Assembly (NCBI GenBank): GCA_016714985.1
Contig: JADKBS010000003.1
Span: 434,001 to 498,000 of the forward strand
Length of the DNA: 64,000 nucleotides
Source: Saprospiraceae bacterium
GTDB lineage: Bacteria; Bacteroidota; Bacteroidia; Chitinophagales; Saprospiraceae
Reading direction: 5' to 3'
Part shown: in pieces, positions 18,850 through 25,560 of the stretch
Numbering within the stretch: the stretch's first letter is position 1
Layout of the letters: the number at the start of each line of letters is the position of its first letter
Position numbers and translations under genes: made by a program
The notes under the pieces: model-generated
Told to the model about the DNA's origin: nothing
Databases searched by the model: none
Seen by the model: the letters and a program-made list of their open reading frames with translations, nothing else

Positions 18850-20316
18850 TTACCCCGCTCCCAGCCTTACACGAATACCCCGTAGCGTCTCTTCCCGCAT
18901 CAACTTTCCATCCCGGAACACCAGTTCGAGCAAGCCATCGGCTTCACCCTGCCAGTCTGTTTCATCGAAAAGGGCAGGTTTGCCATCGCCGTTGTGGGCA
19001 ATCTTGATGAGGCCCTTGGCTGATTTTTTCGTGCCATCATCCGTTTTGGGGTCTTTGAAAATGGGGCGACCCTGGCCGCTCACCTCGCCGTAGGTGGCCT
19101 TCATGGCAAAGCCAAGTGTGTCACGGGTCACGTACTCATACGTGAACGAGCCGATGCCGAGCACCACGTTGAAAGAGGCAAACCCCTTGTTTTTCAAGCC
19201 TTCCAGAATGGCCAATTGCCGCTCAGGGGTGATGCTGTCGCCGTAAATCAGGCCGATATGTGGGTCGAGCAGGCGGTAGCCCTGCGCCGTGACCGTGCCG
19301 CCGAAGGTTTCCCAAAGGCATTCAACGGCACCCTTGTAGGCCGGGCTGCCGACGGGCGCATCGGGGTCGCCGCAGATGATTAGGACGGGGTCGCCGGAGT
19401 CGGGACGGATGACGACCTTGCCGTTGCGGGCCATGATTTCGCTTTTCAGTTGGGGCAAATAAGCCGTAATCACCTGCCAAAAATCCCAGGTATCCGACAC
19501 GATGGAGACGATGCCCGCAGGGTAGGTCTCTGTGATGAGGCGGCGAAAAGTGGCCAGTTCTCCATCTTCCATGCCCATGCACATCACCGAGTGCTCTGTG
19601 GCAGGTACCGAGCCGCCGATGAGTTCTGCTTCGCAATTGGCGCCGTAGTATTCCTCCAAAAAATCAATGGCTGGCACGGTGTCCGTACCCGTGAACGAGA
19701 GCAAGTGCCCCGCTCCGCTGATAACCGCATCTTCGATACCAGACATGCCCCGCATGGAGAAGTCGTGGCCCTGCCAATTGACGAAGTCACGATGGCCCAC
19801 CGTTTCGTCCGCATATTTATCAAACACCTTGCGGTACTGCCTCGCAATGGTCGCCGAGGTGCAGGGCTTCCATAGGATGCAGGACATGAGGGTTTCGAGG
19901 TAGTTCGTCAACCAGAAGAACTCCGGGTGCGTGTTGCGGATGGTGAGCATGGGCACCCGCAGCGGGACGAGCGTGCCTTCGGGCAGTGCCTTGATTTCGA
20001 GGGGCAAGTGGCCGAGGTCGTGCAGCGCCTCGATATGCTCCATCGTGACGGCACCGGCACCGAGCGAGGTGTCCATCCGGCGGCGGTAGCGGGCCACCAC
20101 TTCGGTTTTCTGTTTTTTGAAAAAAAGCTCGTCCCACTGCCGGATGAGGTATTCCTTGACGAAATACTGTAGGCCAAAGAAGACGACTTCGTCCACTTCG
20201 CCAATGCGGCTTTTGCGGGGCGTCAGGTTGCTGTAAACAAGGGTCGTACCTTCGGGGTACTGGCGGCGGTGGTCGGCCTTGTAGAAGTCAATGAGGTGCA
20301 AGGGTTGGAGATTCAT
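18850..20316 (-). CDS. nadV: Nicotinamide phosphoribosyltransferase
   Basis: 488-aa NAMPT/NadV enzyme: nicotinamide + PRPP to NMN, first step of NAD salvage. Family-typical stretches include HLIDFYKADHRRQYPEGT at the N-terminus (start confirmed), TSATIARQYRKVFDKYADET, FSMRGMSGIEDAVISGAGHL, the central SIVSDTWDFWQVI, and VVIRPDSGDPV with the PRPP-binding RPDSGDP. Length agrees with bacterial NadV and vertebrate NAMPT. Last gene of the minus-strand NAD/ADP-ribose island; the PRPP synthetase gene upstream would supply its co-substrate. An octamer repeat lies just before its start codon. Confidence 0.93.
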   Translation of the reverse strand: MNLQPLHLIDFYKADHRRQYPEGTTLVYSNLTPRKSRIGEVDEVVFFGLQYFVKEYLIRQWDELFFKKQKTEVVARYRRRMDTSLGAGAVTMEHIEALHDLGHLPLEIKALPEGTLVPLRVPMLTIRNTHPEFFWLTNYLETLMSCILWKPCTSATIARQYRKVFDKYADETVGHRDFVNWQGHDFSMRGMSGIEDAVISGAGHLLSFTGTDTVPAIDFLEEYYGANCEAELIGGSVPATEHSVMCMGMEDGELATFRRLITETYPAGIVSIVSDTWDFWQVITAYLPQLKSEIMARNGKVVIRPDSGDPVLIICGDPDAPVGSPAYKGAVECLWETFGGTVTAQGYRLLDPHIGLIYGDSITPERQLAILEGLKNKGFASFNVVLGIGSFTYEYVTRDTLGFAMKATYGEVSGQGRPIFKDPKTDDGTKKSAKGLIKIAHNGDGKPALFDETDWQGEADGLLELVFRDGKLMREETLRGIRVRLGAG

Positions 20317-20321
20317 GATAA

Positions 20322-20361
20322 GGATTGAAGGATTGAAGGATTGAAGGATTGAAGGATTGAA
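20322..20361 (-). repeat. Five tandem octamers just before the nadV start
   Basis: GGATTGAA is repeated five times on the plus strand (TTCAATCC on the nadV strand), plus a partial sixth unit, ending five bases before the nadV ATG. The unit is not a multiple of three and lies outside the coding region, so copy-number change would alter leader spacing, not the frame. Confidence 0.9.
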
Positions 20362-20432
20362 GGAATAGGGAGTATGCGGTTAATAGATTTACCCTGTCTA
20401 ACGACAGGCAGGGGTTTTAGATTTCAGATTTA

Positions 20433-20867
20433 TTAGGGTTCGCTACGATGCATAGCATGATGAGAAAATGAATAGTTTAAAACATTGGCCGACCTTGATA
20501 AATCAGTATCAATATAGGCGATGCCGCCCCTTGAATTCACCAAATCAACTATGGCTTCCAATGATTTTAATTGAACATTATCAAAACCATCGGGCATAAC
20601 GTGCAATATGGTTCTTTTGAATTTAGTGTAAACGCTATCAACTACTTCTGCAATAGAGAACACGCCTTGCATTTCTTTGGTGATGCAATAAAAGTGAATA
20701 TTGCACTCAAATTCCTTTTCTTGGCTTTCTATTGCTTGACATGCAGGCGTCCAATCTTCGACAATTGGATTGAAAAAGGGGATATTATTTAGCATATTAA
20801 TCAGTTCATTTCTCCAAGTTGTATCGGCGCAAGTTCCACCGAGGAATATTTTGTTGCAGTTTGGCAT
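20433..20867 (-). CDS. Nucleoside 2-deoxyribosyltransferase-like protein
   Basis: 144 aa. The opening NKIFLGGTCADTTWRNELI fits the 'nucleoside 2-deoxyribosyltransferase like' family (GGTC-x5-WR). A central Rossmann-like strand (ECNIHFYCITKEMQGVFSI) and a late FSHH motif follow. Such proteins cleave or swap N-glycosidic bonds or bind nucleotides; actual substrate unknown. It sits between nadV and the ADP-ribosylglycohydrolase gene on the same strand, 81 bases after the latter, supporting a role in nucleotide or NAD by-product turnover. Confidence 0.7.
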   Translation of the reverse strand: MPNCNKIFLGGTCADTTWRNELINMLNNIPFFNPIVEDWTPACQAIESQEKEFECNIHFYCITKEMQGVFSIAEVVDSVYTKFKRTILHVMPDGFDNVQLKSLEAIVDLVNSRGGIAYIDTDLSRSANVLNYSFSHHAMHRSEP

Positions 20868-20948
20868 TTTAATGGCAATTGTTTTGAAATTAATTAAATT
20901 AACATCTGGGATATTTGGAACCTCCCCAGCGTTGAGCCGAGAAGTATT

Positions 20949-21749
20949 TCAAATATTTTCAGCAAATTTTTTATCAAAAGCATTTAGGATATGCAGGAAT
21001 TCATAGGGCAGCTTAGCGGTCACTTTTTCCATGATTTTTAGTGGAATATCCTTGTAAAACGCTGCAGCAATGCCGCCCGCCATACAGGCGATGGTGTCGC
21101 TATCGCCACCGAGGGATACTGCCAATCGGATAGCATGTTCGTAGTCCCGGCTATCCAAGAAAGCAACGATGGCCTGTGGCACCGAGCCTTGGCAGGTCAC
21201 ATCGAACTTGTAGCTGGGGCGGATTTCTTCGATACTGAAACCGAGGTCGTAGCCAAAACTAAAGGAAATAAATTCCTCAATGTCCGTTTTCTTGGCGTAT
21301 GTCCTTGCCAAGTAAATGGCCGCTGCAATGGCCTTTGCGCCCTTAATGCCCTCTGGGTGGTTATGGGTCACAGCAGCGGTTGCTTCTGCCAATTTTAGGG
21401 TTTCATCCATTGTGTCAAATAGAAGCCCAACGGGGCTTACCCGCATGGCCGAGCCGTTGCCATAGCTGCCGTAAGGCTGCTTTTCATCTGATTTCAGCCA
21501 CTCCTTGAAACTGCCACCGTAGCCCCTGTTCGGGTAGCGATGGGCAAAATCCCAGATGTTCCCTGCGAAATCCTTTCCACTGATGAGGCTATCGGCCACG
21601 GCCATTGTCAGCACGGAGTCGTCCGAGAAATTGGAGAGCGGCGTGAACAGCGGGAAACGGGTCGTCTTTACAATGTGTGCATATTCATATACTGAGCCGA
21701 TTACGTCCCCGGCAATGGCGCCGAGCAAGGTATTGGATGGTTTCCACAT
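20949..21749 (-). CDS. ADP-ribosylglycohydrolase family protein
   Basis: 266 aa from the ATG at 21749, 11 bases after the previous stop; a longer frame from 21824 overlaps the NADAR gene and lacks support. Has the two paired-acid Mg-binding motifs of the ARH family: FSDDSVLTMAVADSL near residue 42 and GGDSDTIACMAGGIAAAFY near residue 215, plus the opening LLGAIAGDVIGSVYE. ARH proteins remove ADP-ribose from proteins or split ADP-ribose derivatives. Member of the NAD/ADP-ribose operon. Confidence 0.9.
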   Translation of the reverse strand: MWKPSNTLLGAIAGDVIGSVYEYAHIVKTTRFPLFTPLSNFSDDSVLTMAVADSLISGKDFAGNIWDFAHRYPNRGYGGSFKEWLKSDEKQPYGSYGNGSAMRVSPVGLLFDTMDETLKLAEATAAVTHNHPEGIKGAKAIAAAIYLARTYAKKTDIEEFISFSFGYDLGFSIEEIRPSYKFDVTCQGSVPQAIVAFLDSRDYEHAIRLAVSLGGDSDTIACMAGGIAAAFYKDIPLKIMEKVTAKLPYEFLHILNAFDKKFAENI

Positions 21750-21760
21750 TTTAATCAAGG

Positions 21761-22309
21761 TTAAACTTTGAGCAAATCCCGCACCTCCATCAAGGCAAAA
21801 CCAAGCAGGTTCAAGCCTTTCCAAGTATTAGGGTCTTCGATGTTCGGCGCAGTCTTGGCAACGCCGATGCCCCAGATGCGGTCGAAAGGGCTTGCCTCCA
21901 CGAGGATCTTATTGCCCGTGCGCAGCAAGAAGTCCTTCAAATCAGGGTGCTGGCCGAACTTATGCAGGTTGCCCTTCAACACGATGTCGTAGCGGGCAAC
22001 TTCCCAAGCCGTTTGGTCGAATCCCCTGACCTCCCGCCCAAATTTCTTCGCTTGGGCGGGCGATTTGGCTTCGAGAATTTTGGCCAACATTTCCTCATCG
22101 TTGAAAAGCCGGGCCTTCTCGGCCATCATCCAATGCTCGGCGGTGCGGTACTTTAAGCCTTCGGCCTCAAAGGGCTGCTCCCACCACTGGCTGAAACAGC
22201 TTTGGGTGACGCTGCCGTCCTTGCTGGGTTGGTGGCCCCAGAAGAGGAGGTATTTGAGTGGCTCGCCAGCGTCGTGGCGGGCGATTGTGTCTGCGAGGTG
22301 GTATTTCAT
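21761..22309 (-). CDS. NADAR family protein (YbiA-like)
   Basis: 182 aa from ATG 22309 (10 bases after the macro gene stop; a start at 22330 would overlap that gene). Shows NADAR features: CFSQWWEQPFEAEG, TAEHWMMAEKARLF, FDRIWGIG and NLLGFALMEVRDLL. NADAR proteins are N-glycosidases; known members act on riboflavin intermediates (YbiA) or remove ADP-ribose from guanine in DNA. Here the neighbours (PARG-type macro, ARH, NadV) favour the ADP-ribose role, which is an inference. Confidence 0.85.
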   Translation of the reverse strand: MKYHLADTIARHDAGEPLKYLLFWGHQPSKDGSVTQSCFSQWWEQPFEAEGLKYRTAEHWMMAEKARLFNDEEMLAKILEAKSPAQAKKFGREVRGFDQTAWEVARYDIVLKGNLHKFGQHPDLKDFLLRTGNKILVEASPFDRIWGIGVAKTAPNIEDPNTWKGLNLLGFALMEVRDLLKV

Positions 22310-22319
22310 TGGTTGTATT

Positions 22320-23150
22320 TTATTTGTCAAAGTATTCTATGAATGGGGTTATGAATCTTTCATCCCTCGCATATACCGCAAACACGATTTTCTCGAAATC
22401 ATGCTTAAAGCGGGTGTCAATGATATCTTTGAAGTATTTCGCAATCTCGGCTGGGTCATTTTGGAAAACTCCACAGCCCCAAGCGCCGAGGATGATGGTT
22501 TTATGGCCATGTGCCACAGCTATGGCCAGCACTTTTTCCATGCGCCGCTTCATTACCGTTTCGATTTCATGGAGGCGGTTCGCTTCCCGGTGCTTTATGA
22601 CCCCAGTGTTCACCGCTGGAGCCGTGATGATGGCAGCCGTCATCAGTTCATCAACGGTTGTACCATCGTCCTTTTTCAAGATGGGTACGCTTGGGCTGTA
22701 AATCATATAATCCGTGTAAAAACAGGATTTCGTATGGCGATTGGCTTCGTAATAGGCGGTGGCCCCAAGTTGACAAGGATACAGCCCCGACGACCTTGCA
22801 ATGCTTTCCTCTTGGGCTTGTGCGCCGCCAAGGAAGCCGCCGCCAGGATTTTTTGCGGAAGCAAAGTTAAGACAAACAACATCTTTATGCCCCTCTTGTA
22901 TTAGCCGAATGACCGCCGCAAGGCTGCTTTCGCCAGTGACATCAATACACGTTTCCACAGTGGAATGTGGTATATGTTTAGTTAATAATTCATCAGACAA
23001 TATTGGCGAATAAACCACAGTGTTATTCACAGCATATTCCTGGTTTCGTTTAATATCAACCACTGCTCCACCTGGGGTAAAAAATTGCCCATCTTTCAGT
23101 ATTTGCAGGGTTTCTTCAGCTATTTTACTCAGGTTGTTTTTCGGATTCAT
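22320..23150 (-). CDS. PARG-type macrodomain protein (TIGR02452)
   Basis: 276 aa. Carries the bacterial poly(ADP-ribose) glycohydrolase signature: NPGGGFLGGAQAQEESIARS, i.e. GGG followed by QEE, the catalytic glutamates, near residue 105; and ILGAWGCGVFQNDP near the C-terminus, typical of the macrodomain ADP-ribose loop. It should hydrolyse ADP-ribose chains or ADP-ribosyl modifications. Starts 9 bases after the PRPP synthetase stop, so co-transcribed. Confidence 0.9.
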   Translation of the reverse strand: MNPKNNLSKIAEETLQILKDGQFFTPGGAVVDIKRNQEYAVNNTVVYSPILSDELLTKHIPHSTVETCIDVTGESSLAAVIRLIQEGHKDVVCLNFASAKNPGGGFLGGAQAQEESIARSSGLYPCQLGATAYYEANRHTKSCFYTDYMIYSPSVPILKKDDGTTVDELMTAAIITAPAVNTGVIKHREANRLHEIETVMKRRMEKVLAIAVAHGHKTIILGAWGCGVFQNDPAEIAKYFKDIIDTRFKHDFEKIVFAVYARDERFITPFIEYFDK

Positions 23151-23159
23151 CTTGAGCGT

Positions 23160-24011
23160 TTAAAGTTTAATAATTGATGCCAATCCCAGTTGTTTAACGG
23201 CCGAATTTTCAATATGCCTAAAACTGTCCGTCGTATAAATCCCGTCCAGCGCCGCCTCCAATTTCTCAAAGCCTTGGCTGAAAATCCCGTGCGAAACAGC
23301 GAGATACACCCTTTCTGCCCCTTTTTTGCGCAGCGCCTCCGCAATGCCGAGAAAAGTGCCGCCACCATCGCAGATGTCGTCGGTGATGAGGCAATCTCTT
23401 CCTTTCAGGCCATCGCTGAAGACCGAGAAGCCGCTGAGCTGCCCAGTCTTCACGTCCCGGATTTTCTCGCAGGCCACCACCTCCATGCCACCGAGTTGCT
23501 GGGCGAGCTTGTGGGTCTTCTTGGTGGCCCCAGCATCGGGTGCAACGAGGCAAAACGGTTGATTTCCAATCAATTGCATAATTTTTTCAACAAAAGGGAA
23601 ATTGGTCGTCACCTCCACCCGGTCGAGCAGGGCGGGCGTCACATCGGAGTGTGGGTCGAAAACGAGCACCCGCTCGTAGCCCTGTGCATTGATGATTTGC
23701 GCATAAACCTTCACGGAAAGCGGCTCGCCGGGCACCATCATCCGGTCTTGGCGGGCGGCGGGGAAGTAGGGTAGCCAGGCGCTGATTTTTCGGAACCCTG
23801 CACGGCGCAGGGCATCCGTGGCTAAAAGCAATTGCATGAAAGCCTCCGAGTCAGTCACCCGCTGGGCAATGAGGATTTCCTCGCTTTTATCGTTTGGCAA
23901 TGTACCCAATTTGATATGCGGTTCGCCACCGTTGAAGGTGAATGCCTCGAATGGAATTGCTTCGATTTGCGGTGGCATTTGGAAGCCGGACGAAAGGTTC
24001 AATATTTTCAT
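23160..24011 (-). CDS. Ribose-phosphate pyrophosphokinase (NAD-salvage paralogue)
   Basis: PRPP synthetase: ribose 5-phosphate + ATP to PRPP + AMP. 283 aa from the ATG at 24011, shorter than housekeeping Prs (~310). Contains SAWLPYFPAARQDRMMVPGE, the flexible-loop/ATP region; VFDPHSDVT; and the PRPP-binding loop LITDDICDGGGTFLGIAEAL. First gene of the NAD/ADP-ribose operon; its product can be used by NadV six genes on. Two operator-like palindromes overlap and precede its start codon, so the operon is likely controlled by the neighbouring NrtR-type regulator. Confidence 0.9.
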   Translation of the reverse strand: MKILNLSSGFQMPPQIEAIPFEAFTFNGGEPHIKLGTLPNDKSEEILIAQRVTDSEAFMQLLLATDALRRAGFRKISAWLPYFPAARQDRMMVPGEPLSVKVYAQIINAQGYERVLVFDPHSDVTPALLDRVEVTTNFPFVEKIMQLIGNQPFCLVAPDAGATKKTHKLAQQLGGMEVVACEKIRDVKTGQLSGFSVFSDGLKGRDCLITDDICDGGGTFLGIAEALRKKGAERVYLAVSHGIFSQGFEKLEAALDGIYTTDSFRHIENSAVKQLGLASIIKL

Positions 24012-24031
24012 TTGCGTAAATTTGACGCAAA
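24011..24031. promoter_or_regulatory. Palindromic operator-like site 1
   Basis: TTTGCGT-AAATTTG-ACGCAAA: perfect 7-bp arms; its first base is the first base of the prs start codon (on the minus strand). Shares the half-site ACGCAAA with site 2, about 28 bp away centre to centre. Confidence 0.6.
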
Positions 24032-24036
24032 AATAC

Positions 24037-24061
24037 AATTAGCGTATATACTACGCAAATT
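24037..24061. promoter_or_regulatory. Palindromic operator-like site 2
   Basis: AATTAGCGTA-TATAC-TACGCAAATT: 10-bp arms with one mismatch, just upstream of site 1 and the operon start. The repeat of the same half-site in two palindromes in the promoter of an NAD-salvage operon next to an NrtR-type gene makes NrtR the likely binder (inference). Confidence 0.6.
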
Positions 24062-24095
24062 ATTTTTGTTTTTTTTAGAAAATATTGTTTGACAT

Positions 24096-24165
24096 GCCTG
24101 ATAGTTTGGCATCGCTGAGTCCCCCACGCTGTGGATCAGGGGTGACACAACGATGCCGAACAGGC
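24096..24165 (-). terminator. Hairpin between nrtR-like gene and prs
   Basis: GCCTG...TTGGCATCG pairs with CGATGCCGAACAGGC, with an inner CCCC/GGGG pair; lies 50 bases after the regulator stop. On the minus strand it is not followed at once by a T-run, so it may be a weak terminator or a repeat. Confidence 0.4.
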
Positions 24166-24216
24166 GTATAGCTCTTAATCCAAATCATTGAAAATCAATG
24201 CATTGAAAAATTTAAA

Positions 24217-24891
24217 TCACTTGATGTCGAACAAGAATCCTTTCTCCTTTAGGGCATGGTATTGCGCCACATCAAAAGCGTAGAGCTTTCCGGGGCGGCC
24301 TTTGTCCGTCGGGGCGGCCTTAGTGGGCAGTTCGTTGAGGATGCCAAAACCCATGAACTTCTTGCGGAAGTTGCGGCGGTCAATGGGCTGGTCGAGGATG
24401 GTCATGTAGAGCCGCTCCAAGTCGCCGAAGGGGAACTGCGGGTCGAGCAGGTTGAGGCCAATGGGCTCATAGGTGAGTTTGGCCCGGAGGCGGCGCAGGG
24501 CCATATCGAGGATGTGGTGGTGGTCAAAGGCGAGTGGTGGCAGTTCCTTGGTATCGAACCAAGCCACCTCGGCGGCATCTGTTGCTGCCACGATTTGGAA
24601 GTCGGAAGGGCGTACCAGCCCAAAATAAGCCACGCTGACCACCCGGTGGCGAGGGTCACGGCCTGGTCCTCCGAAGGTATAGAGCTGTTCGAGGTAATTG
24701 ATTTTGATGCCAGTCTCTTCTTCCAACTCCCGCCAAACGGCCTGTTCCAAGCTTTCGTTTTCCAAGACAAAACCGCCCGGCAGTGCCCAATGTCCCTCGA
24801 AGGGGGGGTACTTCCGGCGCACGAGCGCCACGAAAAGCTGTTCGTGCTGGTAGCCGAAAACGACGGCGTCGGTGGCGAGTTGGATGGGCAT
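24217..24891 (-). CDS. NrtR-type Nudix transcriptional regulator
   Basis: 224 aa: N-terminal Nudix domain with an intact Nudix box (GGFVLENESLEQAVWREL then EEETGI, matching G-x5-E-x7-RE-x2-EE-x-G) at residues ~40-63, and a C-terminal winged-helix-like region (residues ~150-224: RRNFRKKFMGFGILNEL ... KGRPGKLYAFD). This architecture defines the NrtR family, which represses NAD salvage genes and responds to ADP-ribose-type ligands. Its position before an NAD/ADP-ribose operon fits. Since the catalytic box is complete it may also hydrolyse a substrate. Some Bacteroidota relatives control sugar use, a weaker alternative here. Confidence 0.85.
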   Translation of the reverse strand: MPIQLATDAVVFGYQHEQLFVALVRRKYPPFEGHWALPGGFVLENESLEQAVWRELEEETGIKINYLEQLYTFGGPGRDPRHRVVSVAYFGLVRPSDFQIVAATDAAEVAWFDTKELPPLAFDHHHILDMALRRLRAKLTYEPIGLNLLDPQFPFGDLERLYMTILDQPIDRRNFRKKFMGFGILNELPTKAAPTDKGRPGKLYAFDVAQYHALKEKGFLFDIK

Positions 24892-25096
24892 GAAAAATTG
24901 AATTTAAAGGCAAAATTAGTCAGCCGTTGCTTTAAAAGGGATGCGCCATGCAGGTATTTTGGATTAGACAAGACCTTGGGAAGGGATTGACAGCCCGAAA
25001 TGCCCAATTCCACTGTTTTGAATTAGTCCAAATGCAAATCTTAAAAAAATTACCTTGATCAATTAGTGTTGCGAAAAGAAATCAAAATTAGATATA

Positions 25097-25111
25097 TTTG
25101 CCTCACGCAAA
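25097..25111. promoter_or_regulatory. Possible third operator-like site
   Basis: TTTGC-CTCAC-GCAAA resembles the two sites before prs but with a shorter centre; it overlaps a TATATTTG (-7-like) sequence at 25093-25100. Rest of the 392-bp gap 24892-25283 holds nothing I recognise. Confidence 0.25.
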
Positions 25112-25283
25112 CAATTGTTCTGCCAAGGTTCTATTTCGTAGAATTTAGAAGAATTTTCCAGAAGGAGTTTCCTTGCTTCGTAAAATCGTTTGCCACACTG
25201 CTTTTAAAGAAGATGCATTCCCCAAATGGCGGGGACAATCGTAAGTCCAAAATCACAAAATCGTAAATCCATAACACTCACCT

Positions 25284-25415
25284 ATGCAAGTTTCCATCAC
25301 CGTAAATGGGAAGTCCGTCACCCACGACGTCGAAGCTCGTGACCTGTTGGTCTTCTACCTAAGGGACACCCTGCGGCTGACCGGCACCCACGTGGGCAGT
25401 TTTTTGAGGCGCTGA
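25284..25415 (+). pseudogene. Truncated (2Fe-2S) small subunit of a molybdo-hydroxylase (CoxS/XdhA type)
   Basis: 43 codons from ATG 25284: [20 protein letters not shown], then [17 protein letters not shown], the standard N-terminus of aerobic CO dehydrogenase/xanthine dehydrogenase small subunits. The frame breaks right where the cluster-binding C-x4-C-x2-C should follow (THVG then SFLRR stop). Immediately after, another frame reads [11 protein letters not shown] stop (to 25435), which looks like the tail of a different protein. So an internal deletion joined the head of this gene to the end of a downstream one. An orphan xdhC lies 2.6 kb away. Confidence 0.75.
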
Positions 25416-25560
25416 AGAAGGAGTTGCCAGGTTGATTTTCAAAATTCAATCAAGTATGTCAAACGTCTCAAACTGGGCGAGACTATAAATCATGGCAGGT
25501 ATGCACAATACCTGCCATAGTTTTGCACATCTTTATGGCTCAAAATTTTTTCAATCCAAC

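Noticed and set aside
18778..18885. 35-aa frame beginning like mvaD
   Set aside because: Only the first 15 codons are mvaD; the rest is antisense to the nadV end. Treated as a duplicated fragment.
22065..22904. 279-codon plus-strand frame
   Set aside because: Shadow of the NADAR and macro-domain genes, which show catalytic motifs on the minus strand.
24217..24891. Plain Nudix hydrolase
   Set aside because: A C-terminal winged-helix-like extension and the neighbouring NAD operon fit the NrtR regulator family better.
25066..25266. 66-codon plus-strand frame in the gap after the Nudix gene
   Set aside because: No homology features, AT-rich leader-like sequence; not supported as a gene.
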